This document shows positions 35,650 to 44,584 of a stretch of DNA of 64,000 nucleotides, in pieces. Below the pieces are notes generated by a model. That model did not search any database, had not been told where the DNA came from, and was given only the letters and a program-made list of their open reading frames with translations. Location: contig NZ_JAJAPX010000002.1 in NCBI RefSeq assembly GCF_020523965.1, positions 620,001 through 684,000 on the forward strand, read 5' to 3'. Position 1 is the stretch's first letter. Each line of letters begins with the position of its first letter. The position numbers were made by a program, and so were the translations under genes. The stretch is from Neotamlana sargassicola. GTDB taxonomy: Bacteria > Bacteroidota > Bacteroidia > Flavobacteriales > Flavobacteriaceae.

Positions 35650-36995
35650 TGAATTTAAGTAACATACATACTGTTTATTTTGTTGGCATTGGCGGCATAG
35701 GCATGAGTGCTTTAGCGCGTTATTTTCATGCTAATAATAAAGAGGTTGTAGGTTACGATAAAACTGAAACCGAAATAACTAAGAGTTTAGAAGCTTTAGG
35801 TGTAAAAGTTCATTATAACGACGATGCATCTTATGCATCATCATTTAAAAATGAAGACACCTTAGTAGTCTACACGCCTGCTATTCCTAAAGTTCATGGA
35901 GAATTAAATTATTTTTTTGATAATGATTTTCAGGTTTTAAAGCGTTCTCAAGTGCTAGGTTTAATAACCGAAAATACATTTTGTTTAGCCGTAGCAGGAA
36001 CACATGGTAAAACAACAACAACCAGTATTTTAGGGCATTTAATGCATGAATGTAATGTGCCTTTAACAGCGTTTTTGGGTGGGATTACAGAGAATTATAA
36101 CTCAAATTTAATTTTAAAAGGCAATGAAGTTTCGGTAGTTGAAGCCGATGAGTTCGATAGATCATTTTTAACTCTATCACCAAATTTAGCCTGTATAACA
36201 TCCATGGATGCCGATCATTTAGATATTTATGGAAGTAAAGATGAATTAACAAAATCGTTTGAAGATTTTACTAAACAGTTAAAGTCTAATGGTAAATTAT
36301 TTGTAAAGAATGGTTTGCCTTTAAAGGGAATAACTTACGGAATTGAAGATGATGCTGACTATTCTGTACAAAATATAAAAATAGAAAAAGGTGTTTATGT
36401 TTTTGATGTTAAAACACCAGAAACAGTACTTGAAAATTTACAATTTAACCTACCTGGGAGACATAATTTGTCGAATGCTTTGATAGCCTTGGCGATGTCT
36501 GTAGAGTATGGGTGCCCTCACCAGCAGCTCGCCAAAGCATTAGCATCTTATAAAGGGGTTAAGCGTAGATTTTCATATCATATAAAAACAGATGATTTGG
36601 TTTTTATAGATGATTATGCACATCATCCTGAAGAAATAAATGCGGTACACCAAGCGGTAAGAGAAATGTATCCTAATAAAAAAGTTTTGGCAATTTTTCA
36701 GCCACATTTGTTTAGTAGAACTCAGGATTTTGCTGACGAGTTTGCAATTAGTTTAGCGAAATTCGATGCTTTGTTTTTGTTAGATATTTACCCGGCCAGA
36801 GAATTGCCTATTAAAGGTGTAAACTCAAGTTGGTTGTTAAGCAAAATAGATAATAACAATAAAAAACTAGTTAGTAAAGAAAATCTAATAAACGAAATTA
36901 AATCAACTCAAGCCGATATAGTTTTAACTATTGGAGCAGGAGATATAGGAGCGGAAGTAGAACACATAAAAAACGCGTTACAGGTTGCAAATTAA
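35649..36995 (+). CDS. murC: UDP-MurNAc:L-alanine ligase MurC
   Basis: A 448-residue Mur ligase. It has the N-terminal FVGIGGIGMSALA Rossmann segment, the ATP loop VAGTHGKTTT at about 116-125, MDADHLDIYG, and the C-terminal DDYAHHPEEI with FQPHLFSRT. These distinguish MurC from the other ligases. ATG overlaps the murG stop by one base. It adds the first residue to the stem peptide. Confidence 0.95.
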   Translation: MNLSNIHTVYFVGIGGIGMSALARYFHANNKEVVGYDKTETEITKSLEALGVKVHYNDDASYASSFKNEDTLVVYTPAIPKVHGELNYFFDNDFQVLKRSQVLGLITENTFCLAVAGTHGKTTTTSILGHLMHECNVPLTAFLGGITENYNSNLILKGNEVSVVEADEFDRSFLTLSPNLACITSMDADHLDIYGSKDELTKSFEDFTKQLKSNGKLFVKNGLPLKGITYGIEDDADYSVQNIKIEKGVYVFDVKTPETVLENLQFNLPGRHNLSNALIALAMSVEYGCPHQQLAKALASYKGVKRRFSYHIKTDDLVFIDDYAHHPEEINAVHQAVREMYPNKKVLAIFQPHLFSRTQDFADEFAISLAKFDALFLLDIYPARELPIKGVNSSWLLSKIDNNNKKLVSKENLINEIKSTQADIVLTIGAGDIGAEVEHIKNALQVAN

Positions 36996-37704
36996 GTGGT
37001 ATCACATAAAAATGGTTTTGTTACTAGGTTTAATTTCCTTTTTGTTTGCCTTTGCTTCAGGTAGGAATGCAAAGCGCAATGTTGGAACCCCAAAAATTAA
37101 TTTTTTAGGAGAGAATAACCTCTTTATAACCAGTGATAATGTTAGTAAATTGTTAATACAAAATTATGGAAGCGTTTCAAACATAGCTAAAGAAACTTTA
37201 GATTTGAATGTGTTGGAAAATGCACTTAAATCTAACGCCATGATAAAAAATGCCGAAGTGTATTTGTCTGTTAATGGTACACTTAATGCCGATGTTGAGC
37301 AGAAAACGCCAATTGCAAGGGTGAATACAACAGCATCTTATTATATCGATGCAGATGGTCAATATATGCCTTTGTCAAGTAATTTTTCGGCTAGAGTTCC
37401 ATTGGTTACTGGTTATGTAGAAAAAAATAATTTAAAAAGCGTTTATAAAGTCGCTCAAAAAGTAATAAACGATGATTTTTTAAAAACTCATGTTTTCGAA
37501 ATTCATCAAGACCAAAATCGTAAACTTTACCTAAAATTACGCCAATGTAGTTTTATGGTAAAATTGGGAGATGTTAGTTTTATTGATAAAAAAGTAAATA
37601 ACCTAAAAGCATTTTATAAAAAAAGCTCAAAAGAAAAAACACTTAACCAATATAGTGTTGTGAATTTGCAGTTTGAAAACCAAGTAATTTGTACCAAAAT
37701 TTAA
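36985..37704 (+). CDS. ftsQ: Cell division protein FtsQ
   Basis: A 239-residue bitopic protein: a short cytoplasmic end, one membrane helix (about 10-26, VLLLGLISFLFAFASG), then a POTRA-like and a beta domain. Homologues begin with a short KW or NW motif before the membrane helix, which favours TTG at 36985 (MQIKWYHIK, overlapping murC by 11 bases) over the ATG at 37012 inside the helix. It joins FtsL in the divisome. Conservation is low, but position and topology fit. Confidence 0.88.
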   Translation: MQIKWYHIKMVLLLGLISFLFAFASGRNAKRNVGTPKINFLGENNLFITSDNVSKLLIQNYGSVSNIAKETLDLNVLENALKSNAMIKNAEVYLSVNGTLNADVEQKTPIARVNTTASYYIDADGQYMPLSSNFSARVPLVTGYVEKNNLKSVYKVAQKVINDDFLKTHVFEIHQDQNRKLYLKLRQCSFMVKLGDVSFIDKKVNNLKAFYKKSSKEKTLNQYSVVNLQFENQVICTKI

Positions 37705-37707
37705 GCC

Positions 37708-39090
37708 ATGGAAAATTATCGAACAGCTGGATTAAATAAAGGCGAAACACATAAGGAAGAGATGGAGCAAAATATAGCCGTTGGATTAGATATCGGAACC
37801 ACAAAAATTGTGGCCATGATTGGTCGTAAAAACGAATATGGCAAACTTGAAATATTAGGTATTGGTAAATCTAAAAGTTTAGGTGTACATCGTGGTGTGG
37901 TAAACAATATTACCCAAACCATACAGTCTATACAACAAGCCGTACAACAGGCCGAGGCTGCTGCCAATGTTAAAATAGACGATGTAACAGTTGGTATTGC
38001 AGGACAGCATATTCGCAGTTTACAACACAGCGATTATATTACTCGCACCACATCAGATACGGTTATTGATGATGATGATATAGATAGGTTAATAAACCAA
38101 GTGCACAAATTGGTAATGTTACCTGGTGAAGAAATTATACACGTATTACCACAAGAATATAAAGTAGATGGTCAAGGTGAAATACGCGAACCAATAGGTA
38201 TGTATGGTGGCAGGCTTGAAGCTAATTTTCATGTTGTTGTTGGTCAAGTATCTTCTATTAGAAATATTGGGAGATGTGTGCAAAGTGCTGGTTTAAATCT
38301 AGAAGGCATTACTCTAGAACCATTAGCATCTGCAAATGCTGTATTAAGTCAAGAAGAAAAAGAGGCTGGTGTAGCATTAATTGATATAGGTGGTGGTACA
38401 ACAGACTTAGCCATATTTCGCGACGGAATAATAAGGCATACAGCTGTTATTCCTTTTGGTGGAAATGTAATTACAGAAGATATAAAAGAAGGCTGTTCAA
38501 TAATTGAAAAGCAGGCGGAATTATTAAAGATAAAATTTGGTTCTGCATGGCCAGGAGAAAATAAAGACAATGAAATTGTTTCTATTCCAGGATTAAGCGG
38601 AAGAGAACCAAAAGAAATTACTTTAAAAAACCTCTCTAAAATTATTAATGCGCGAATGGTTGAAATCGTTGAGCAGGTTTTTGCCGAAATTAAAAATTAC
38701 GGTCACGAAGTACAAAAGAAAAAACTTATTGCAGGTATAGTGTTAACTGGTGGCGGTAGCCAACTAAAACATTTAAAGCAATTGGTAGAGTATATTACAG
38801 GAATGGATACGCGTATAGGCTATCCAAACGAACATTTAGCAGGCAACAGTGAAGACGATTTAACAAGTCCGTTGTATGCTACAGCAGTAGGTTTAGTGTT
38901 AGATGGTTTAAAACGTCAAGAGCGTAAAAAGAACGAATTCCGTCAAAGTGAAATAGTTGAAGAAGAGAATATAGAAACAACAGAAGAAACTCAAGAAGAG
39001 GAAGAACAAGTAACGCCACCAAAAGAACGCTTGTCATTTCTAGATAAGTTAACCCAAAGGGTAAAAGACTTTCTAGACAATGCCGAATAA
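37708..39090 (+). CDS. ftsA: Cell division protein FtsA
   Basis: A 460-residue actin-like ATPase: VGLDIGTTKIVAMIG (phosphate 1), LIDIGGGTTDLAIF (phosphate 2), and IVLTGGGSQLKHL (adenosine motif). The C-terminal tail is acidic, then ends in an amphipathic helix (LSFLDKLTQRVKDFLDN) that binds the membrane. The ATG at 37762 (MEQNIAVGLDIG) is a possible later start that fits the family better. It anchors FtsZ. Confidence 0.95.
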   Translation: MENYRTAGLNKGETHKEEMEQNIAVGLDIGTTKIVAMIGRKNEYGKLEILGIGKSKSLGVHRGVVNNITQTIQSIQQAVQQAEAAANVKIDDVTVGIAGQHIRSLQHSDYITRTTSDTVIDDDDIDRLINQVHKLVMLPGEEIIHVLPQEYKVDGQGEIREPIGMYGGRLEANFHVVVGQVSSIRNIGRCVQSAGLNLEGITLEPLASANAVLSQEEKEAGVALIDIGGGTTDLAIFRDGIIRHTAVIPFGGNVITEDIKEGCSIIEKQAELLKIKFGSAWPGENKDNEIVSIPGLSGREPKEITLKNLSKIINARMVEIVEQVFAEIKNYGHEVQKKKLIAGIVLTGGGSQLKHLKQLVEYITGMDTRIGYPNEHLAGNSEDDLTSPLYATAVGLVLDGLKRQERKKNEFRQSEIVEEENIETTEETQEEEEQVTPPKERLSFLDKLTQRVKDFLDNAE

Positions 39091-39145
39091 AAATAATCCA
39101 AAGAATTAAAAATATTTAAGTACAAAACCCCGAAAACAGAATTTT

Positions 39146-41131
39146 ATGAGCAGTAACAAAGAATTCGAAAGCATTTCATTCGATTTACCAAAAAACCAAT
39201 CCAATGTTATTAAGGTAATTGGTGTTGGTGGTGGTGGTAGCAATGCTATTAACCACATGTTCCAGCAAGGTATTAAAGGTGTCGATTTTTACATTTGTAA
39301 TACAGATTCGCAAGCCCTTCAAAATAGTGGAGTTCCTAACAAAATTCAATTAGGTGTAAACCTTACCGAAGGTTTAGGTGCCGGTGCAAACCCAGAAATT
39401 GGAGAGCAAGCAGCCATTGAAAGTTTTGATGATATAACAACCATGCTCGATACTAATACTAAAATGGTATTTATTACAGCTGGTATGGGCGGCGGTACGG
39501 GTACAGGTGCAGCACCAATTATAGCTAAAATGGCTAAAGATTTAGATATTTTAACTGTTGGTATTGTAACTATGCCGTTTCAGTTCGAAGGAAGAATGCG
39601 TATAGAGCAATCGCAAAAAGGTATCGAGAAATTACGAGATGTAGTAGATTCTTTAATTGTAATAAATAATAATAAACTACGTGAAGTTTACGGAAACTTA
39701 GGTTTTAAAGCTGGTTTCTCTAAAGCAGACGAAGTATTAGCCACAGCTGCTCGTGGTATTGCCGAAGTAATTACACATCACTATACTCAAAATATCGATT
39801 TACGCGATGCTAAAACGGTATTAAGTAATAGTGGTACCGCTATAATGGGATCATCTTTAGCTTCAGGTCAAAATCGTGCTCAAGATGCTATTCGAAAAGC
39901 CTTAGATTCTCCGCTATTAAACGATAATAAAATTAGAGGGGCTAAAAATGTATTGTTGCTTATAGTTTCAGGTTCGCACGAAATTACCATTGACGAAATA
40001 GGTGAAATTAACGATCACATTCAAAACGAAGCCGGTCATGGCGCTAACATTATAATGGGTGTTGGTGAAGATGAGAGTTTGGAAGAATCAATCGCTGTAA
40101 CTATTATAGCAACAGGTTTTGATGTAGAGCAACAAGACGAAATTTCTAACACAGAAACCAAACGCGTGGTGCACGATTTAGGAATTACTGCAGAAACCGA
40201 AACGAAAGAATCCGATCCTGTAATTATTGCTCCAGTAATTGAGCTAGAAGAAAAAAAGGAACCGCCAATTGTACGTCATACTTTAAATATAGAAGAAGAA
40301 TCAAATGACTTGAGCGATCTGGAACAACGAATGATAAATAAGCAACAGCTTGTGGAACCGGTTATTGAAGTTGAAGAAGATTTTGACATTATTCCAACCT
40401 CGAATTTAATTAAAAATATTGATGTTGTTTACAATGAGGTTCAAGCTAACTTCGAGGATGAAGATTTCATTATTAAACCAGTAACCACCATGAAGGAAAG
40501 TGCGCTTGGTGAAGTGGTTGAAGACGAAGAAGAAAAGCAATTTACACTTACTTTCGATTTGCCTTTATTCGATAAAAAAGAAGTAGAGCCTGTTGAAGAA
40601 AAAACAATAGTTTCTCATCAATTAAATGAGGACGAGTTGAATAATATTGAGGTAGAATCGTACGAAGAAATTATTCCGGAAGTAAAACAAGATACTAAAG
40701 GAAATATTCGATACTCTTTAGATGATTTTAAAGAAGAAGAAAATGTTTCTGCAGGAAATACCGTAGCTAAAAAAGAACAGGTAGAGGTTGAAGATAAAGA
40801 TGTGGTTTTCGAGAAAAAAGTAGTAAGTAAACCTGTTGAAGAAGTATCTAGACCCGAAGAAATTGACCCAATGAATACACCAATTTCTGAAGTTTTAAAA
40901 GATAGAGCTGCCGAACGTAGACGTATTATGAAAGACTTTAACCATAAATTTCATAATGGTAAAATTGATGATATTGAAAAAGTTCCAGCTTACAAACGTC
41001 AGGGTATCGATTTAAATGCGACCAAGTACTCATCTGAAACCAATATGTCTAGAACAAGTGTTGGTTTAGATGAAAATGATGACATTCAAATTAGAAAAAA
41101 TAATTCATTCTTACATGATAATGTGGATTAA
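39146..41131 (+). CDS. ftsZ: Cell division GTPase FtsZ
   Basis: A 661-residue tubulin homologue. The GTPase part ends near residue 330, with GVGGGGSNAINHM, the tubulin motif GGGTGTGAAP and the NNNKLREVYG segment. A very acidic linker of about 270 residues follows (many EE, DE runs) before a C-terminal segment VPAYKRQGIDL that probably binds FtsA. The long linker is usual in Bacteroidota. It is the last gene of the cluster, before a terminator at 41155. Confidence 0.96.
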   Translation: MSSNKEFESISFDLPKNQSNVIKVIGVGGGGSNAINHMFQQGIKGVDFYICNTDSQALQNSGVPNKIQLGVNLTEGLGAGANPEIGEQAAIESFDDITTMLDTNTKMVFITAGMGGGTGTGAAPIIAKMAKDLDILTVGIVTMPFQFEGRMRIEQSQKGIEKLRDVVDSLIVINNNKLREVYGNLGFKAGFSKADEVLATAARGIAEVITHHYTQNIDLRDAKTVLSNSGTAIMGSSLASGQNRAQDAIRKALDSPLLNDNKIRGAKNVLLLIVSGSHEITIDEIGEINDHIQNEAGHGANIIMGVGEDESLEESIAVTIIATGFDVEQQDEISNTETKRVVHDLGITAETETKESDPVIIAPVIELEEKKEPPIVRHTLNIEEESNDLSDLEQRMINKQQLVEPVIEVEEDFDIIPTSNLIKNIDVVYNEVQANFEDEDFIIKPVTTMKESALGEVVEDEEEKQFTLTFDLPLFDKKEVEPVEEKTIVSHQLNEDELNNIEVESYEEIIPEVKQDTKGNIRYSLDDFKEEENVSAGNTVAKKEQVEVEDKDVVFEKKVVSKPVEEVSRPEEIDPMNTPISEVLKDRAAERRRIMKDFNHKFHNGKIDDIEKVPAYKRQGIDLNATKYSSETNMSRTSVGLDENDDIQIRKNNSFLHDNVD

Positions 41132-41154
41132 TTTTTAATTTGATGTTAATTATG

Positions 41155-41192
41155 AACCCGAAATGTTTCTCTCACCATTTCGGGTTTTTCTT
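41155..41192 (+). terminator. Terminator of the dcw cluster
   Basis: AACCCGAAATG (41155-41165) and CATTTCGGGTT (41175-41185) form an 11-bp stem followed by TTTCTTT. It ends the cluster after ftsZ. Confidence 0.88.
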
Positions 41193-41254
41193 TAAGGTAT
41201 TATTTCTTAAACCTACAGAATCTTAGTATATTCGCATTCCAAAAAAAGATTAGA

Positions 41255-41704
41255 ATGAGTTTACAGAAACAGGTAATGACGGCGTTAAAGGACGCTATGA
41301 AATCTAAAGATCAAACAGCATTAACAGCATTAAGAGCTGTAAAGTCTGCAATTTTGTTGGCTCAAACCGAAAGCGGAGCTAAAGAAGAATTAACGGAAGA
41401 GCAAGAACTTAAATTATTACAAAAGCAGGTAAAACAAAGACGCGATAGTGCCGCGGTTTTTACAGAGCAAGGTCGTGCAGATCTAGCAGAACCTGAATTG
41501 GCAGAAGCTAAAGTAATAGAGCAATTTTTACCCGAAGCTTTGAGTGAAGAAGAAATAGAAAAAGTTGTGGTCGCAACTATAGAGCAAGTTGGAGCAGAAG
41601 GAATGAAGGATATGGGTAAAGTTATGGGCTTAGTAAGCAAAGAACTTGCAGGGCAAGCCGATGGCAAAACTATATCTAGCATAGTAAAAGCAAAATTAGC
41701 TTAA
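41255..41704 (+). CDS. GatB/YqeY domain protein
   Basis: A 149-residue helical protein matching the stand-alone YqeY family: MTALKDAMKSKDQTALTALR at the start and GKVMGLVSKELAGQADGK near the end. The domain is homologous to the C-terminal tRNA-binding part of GatB, the amidotransferase subunit. The function alone is not known, though a link to tRNA is likely. It follows ftsZ in many Bacteroidota and precedes a tRNA gene here by 21 bases. Confidence 0.9.
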   Translation: MSLQKQVMTALKDAMKSKDQTALTALRAVKSAILLAQTESGAKEELTEEQELKLLQKQVKQRRDSAAVFTEQGRADLAEPELAEAKVIEQFLPEALSEEEIEKVVVATIEQVGAEGMKDMGKVMGLVSKELAGQADGKTISSIVKAKLA

Positions 41705-41725
41705 AAATACATTTTTAGGTAAAAA

Positions 41726-41799
41726 GGCCCCGTGGCGCAACTGAATAGCGCATCAGATTTCGGCTCTGAGGGTTGGGGGTTTGAATCCCTCCGGGGTCA
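41726..41799 (+). tRNA. tRNA-Arg (anticodon TCG)
   Basis: A complete 74-base cloverleaf. The acceptor arm GGCCCCG pairs with CGGGGTC, followed by A73. D stem GCGC/GCGC, anticodon stem TCAGA/TCTGA with loop TTTCGGC (anticodon TCG, reads CGA), T stem GGGGG/CCCTC with loop TTTGAAT. The CCA end is not encoded. Confidence 0.93.
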
Positions 41800-41808
41800 C
41801 GAATAAAT

Positions 41809-41864
41809 AAAAAACTCCCACGTCAAATCAAGCTCGCTTGAATTTGTAAGTGGGAGTTTTTTTA
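41809..41864 (+). terminator. Terminator after the tRNA gene
   Basis: AAAACTCCCAC and GTGGGAGTTTT flank a nested hairpin (TCAAG-CTCG-CTTGA), ending in a T run. Confidence 0.8.
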
Positions 41865-41998
41865 TTTTCAAAGCGGAGCTTTGAGGGAAATTTAATCCCG
41901 CTATATCAATTGTTAAATAAGTTATTAGTCACCAATTTCCTTGAATTTGTAAGTGGGAGTTTTATATATTCAAAGCTTAGCTTTGAAGGGATATTTAA
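41837..41998. repeat. Partial direct duplication downstream of the tRNA
   Basis: Two 59-base units, 41837-41895 and 41940-41998, share CTTGAATTTGTAAGTGGGAG and then a small hairpin built from TCAAAGC and GCTTTGA with different loops (GGA and TTA). The spacing is 103 bases. Confidence 0.75.
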
Positions 41999-42010
41999 CT
42001 TCTTTAAAAA

Positions 42011-42057
42011 AAACAAAACGCCCAAATATTTTAATATTAGGGCGTTTTGTTTTTATT
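42011..42057. terminator. Strong bidirectional terminator
   Basis: AAACAAAACGCCC and GGGCGTTTTGTTT form a 13-bp stem, with an AATATT inner stem. It separates the tRNA region from the minus-strand gene ending at 42061. Confidence 0.85.
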
Positions 42058-42060
42058 AAG

Positions 42061-42264
42061 TTACTTTATTATTTTTTTTACAAGCATCATAATGCTATAT
42101 TTTTTTAAAATGCTAAATCCTGTTTGCATCCATTGGTAAGGTTGTAAAGTTTCTTTAAAATCGTTTTTGCAACCTTTTAATTCTTCCCATGCAATTTGTT
42201 TTTCAAGATCTAATTGTTTCAAGTGTCGTTTTATATCTGCTTCATTTTTGTATTGCTTTACCAT
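42061..42264 (-). CDS. Small DUF6327-like protein
   Basis: A 67-residue basic protein (MVKQYKNEADIKRHLKQLDL at the start) with a helical N-terminus and an amphipathic end. It matches the pattern of small proteins that follow YtxH and holin-like genes in Flavobacteriaceae (DUF6327). It lies 2 bases after the holin-like gene, so the three are one operon. Function unknown. Confidence 0.75.
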   Translation of the reverse strand: MVKQYKNEADIKRHLKQLDLEKQIAWEELKGCKNDFKETLQPYQWMQTGFSILKKYSIMMLVKKIIK

Positions 42265-42266
42265 AA

Positions 42267-42614
42267 TTATTCAAAAAAAGTTTTAGATAGTGAGCGTATC
42301 ACTATATTGTTTATAAAACCTCTAGCGAAATAAAATATAATAGATAATAATAAAAATACACCACCAACAATTAAGTAGCCTAAAGGCACGCTATTTAAAG
42401 CGTTACCAATAGCTACTGCTGCTGATATAGCTAAGAATAAAAATGCTACAAGAACCAAGGCTCCCATAAAAATAGTTTTAAATAGGAGACTCATAGATGA
42501 GGTTAGTTGTTGAAATACTTTTAACCTATAATATTCTTGCGATTTTTTTAAATATTCTTCGCCTTTATCTATGGCTTTATTTGAGGTTTCGTTTATATGT
42601 TCAAAAACCGACAT
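42267..42614 (-). CDS. Phage-holin-family-like (PF07332-type) membrane protein
   Basis: A 115-residue protein with an N-terminal amphipathic part and two adjacent membrane helices (LFKTIFMGALVLVAFLFLAI and YLIVGGVFLLLSIIFYFA). These chromosomal proteins are called phage holin family but are not tied to phage genes; here there is no other phage gene in the window. It sits one base from the YtxH gene and is probably part of an envelope-stress set. Confidence 0.83.
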   Translation of the reverse strand: MSVFEHINETSNKAIDKGEEYLKKSQEYYRLKVFQQLTSSMSLLFKTIFMGALVLVAFLFLAISAAVAIGNALNSVPLGYLIVGGVFLLLSIIFYFARGFINNIVIRSLSKTFFE

Positions 42615-42615
42615 A

Positions 42616-42942
42616 TTACTTCTGTAATTGTTTGTTTTTAACTTTTAAATCTTTAAGCTTTTTCTCTAGCGTCGTAATTACATCTTCAGCTTTATAACTA
42701 GCATCAGAAACTACATGCTCTAATTGGGCATCTAAAGTTGCTTTTTTGGTAGTTAATGTGCTTGCTACTTGATTTTTTAAATCTTCGGCTGTCGAGGCTA
42801 TATTATCCTTGGCTGCTTCAGCTTCTTCTCTTAATTTTTTTCTTGTATTGGTTCCTTTATCTGGAGCAAAAAGAATTCCTAATGTGGCACCTATAGCTCC
42901 ACCTAATAAAAGTCCTAATGCAGAATTTGTGTTGTTACTCAT
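42616..42942 (-). CDS. YtxH-domain protein
   Basis: A 108-residue protein. It has a small hydrophobic N-terminus with the glycine-rich motif LGLLLGGAIGATLGILFAPD, the YtxH hallmark, then a long coiled coil of charged residues. YtxH proteins are linked to general stress responses in Bacillus. First gene of a three-gene minus-strand operon with the holin-like and DUF6327-like genes. Confidence 0.87.
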   Translation of the reverse strand: MSNNTNSALGLLLGGAIGATLGILFAPDKGTNTRKKLREEAEAAKDNIASTAEDLKNQVASTLTTKKATLDAQLEHVVSDASYKAEDVITTLEKKLKDLKVKNKQLQK

Positions 42943-43117
42943 AATCTTGTTTTTTTTAATGATTAAACTTTAATTTTTCAACTATTATAATTTATCATTA
43001 TTTACGTAAAAACACTCTTAAAGAAGTTACAATGTTTTAATAAACTTATGTTAAACAGTCTTTTATAATATGGACTTTAAAGCATTATGTGTAATTTCAA
43101 ATAAAAACAGTACGACT

Positions 43118-44482
43118 ATGAAAAATAAAATTGAAACTATAAATCCGTATAACCAAGAACCTTTACAAACCTATAAATATCAAACTAAAAATGAAATTGA
43201 CGGTATTTTAAAACAGGCAGCTTCAGCTTTTGAAGATTGGCGGAATATAAAGATTAAAGAACGGCTAAAGTTATTGGAAAATTTAGCGAACTTAATGGAA
43301 GATAATAAAGAAAAGTACGCTAAATTAATGACTGCAGAAATGGGAAAACCTATTAGCCAAAGTATCGCAGAAATTGAAAAATGTGTTTGGTTGTGTGATT
43401 TTTACATAACCAATGCCGAAGGGTTTTTAGCAGACAGTATAATTGAAACAGATGCTCACGAAAGTTTTATAAGTTACGATCCTTTAGGGGCAGTTTTGGC
43501 TGTTATGCCCTGGAATTATCCGTTTTGGCAAGTCATGCGTTTCGCCATTCCGTCACTCACGGCCGGTAATGTTGGGCTATTAAAACATGCTTCTAGCGTA
43601 TCGGGAACAGCTATTGCAATTCAAGAGTTATTTGAGGAGGCCGGTTATCCAAAAGGGTGTTTTCAAACCTTATTAATAGGTCATGAGTTAATTGAAGATA
43701 TTATAGCTAGCGACACTGTAAAAGCGGTTACACTTACAGGAAGTGAAGCAGCAGGAAGAAGTGTAGCAGCCATTGCTGGTAAAAATTTAAAGAAAACAGT
43801 TCTAGAGTTGGGCGGAAATAATGCATGTGTGGTTTTTGATGATGCTAATTTGGATGAACATTTAGAAACCATGGTAAAGGCCAGAATGCAAAATACTGGG
43901 CAAAGTTGTATTGCAGCCAAGCGTTTTATAGTATCCGAAGGCATTTACGATGAATTTTTAGAGCGTTTTACTAGAAGTGTTTTAGAGCTTAATTCTGGTA
44001 ACCCTGAAGATAACGACGTTTTTATGGGAGTTATGGCTAGAGAGGATTTAGCTGAAGAATTAGAAGAGCAAGTTAACCAATCTGTAAAAATGGGAGCCAA
44101 AATTATAACCGGGAACAAACGCCATAAAGCTTATTTTGAGCCTACTATTGTAACAGAAGTAACTACCGATATGCCTGTTTTTAAAGAAGAGACTTTTGGG
44201 CCAGTAGCTGCAATTATTAAAGCAAAAAATAATGAAGAAGCCATTGCATTGGCTGCCAACTCAAGGTTTGGCTTAGGTACCATGATTTTTACAGAAAATA
44301 TAGATAGCGTTTATAAAGAAATAGGAAATATACCCGATGGCGCTTTGTTTGTAAACGATATGGTGAAATCTGACCCAAGATTGCCCTTTGGAGGTACTAA
44401 AGCCTCAGGCTATGGTAGAGAATTATCTAAAGAAGGTATCATGGAGTTTGTTAATGTAAAAACAGTGTACATTAAAAAATAG
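43118..44482 (+). CDS. Aldehyde dehydrogenase family protein (succinate-semialdehyde dehydrogenase-like)
   Basis: I place the start at the ATG at 43118 (454 residues, MKNKIETINPYNQEPLQTY); 16 more residues are open upstream but less typical. The cofactor segment is VMPWNYPFWQ, the catalytic Glu lies in LELGGNN and the catalytic Cys in GQSCIAAKR. The late EETFGPVAAI is present as well. The subgroup resembles NAD(P)-dependent succinate-semialdehyde dehydrogenases of Bacteroidota, but exact substrate cannot be read from the sequence. It stands alone. Confidence 0.88.
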   Translation: MKNKIETINPYNQEPLQTYKYQTKNEIDGILKQAASAFEDWRNIKIKERLKLLENLANLMEDNKEKYAKLMTAEMGKPISQSIAEIEKCVWLCDFYITNAEGFLADSIIETDAHESFISYDPLGAVLAVMPWNYPFWQVMRFAIPSLTAGNVGLLKHASSVSGTAIAIQELFEEAGYPKGCFQTLLIGHELIEDIIASDTVKAVTLTGSEAAGRSVAAIAGKNLKKTVLELGGNNACVVFDDANLDEHLETMVKARMQNTGQSCIAAKRFIVSEGIYDEFLERFTRSVLELNSGNPEDNDVFMGVMAREDLAEELEEQVNQSVKMGAKIITGNKRHKAYFEPTIVTEVTTDMPVFKEETFGPVAAIIKAKNNEEAIALAANSRFGLGTMIFTENIDSVYKEIGNIPDGALFVNDMVKSDPRLPFGGTKASGYGRELSKEGIMEFVNVKTVYIKK

Positions 44483-44584
44483 TATAACCAAAAAAAGGTT
44501 TTTCTACTATTTTAATTTCTTAAGTTTTTAATAGAAATTAGTAACTGCTAAAAGTGTTTTTATATTTTAGTGGTTTTAGTTTAT

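Noticed and set aside
41850-42059. Open frame of 69 codons downstream of the tRNA
   Set aside because: It lies across a terminator, a direct duplication and hairpins; its apparent internal repeat comes from the duplicated non-coding DNA.
42267-42614. Holin-like gene as a sign of a prophage
   Set aside because: It is the chromosomal holin-like family found beside YtxH and DUF6327 genes; there is no lysin, capsid, integrase or other phage gene nearby.
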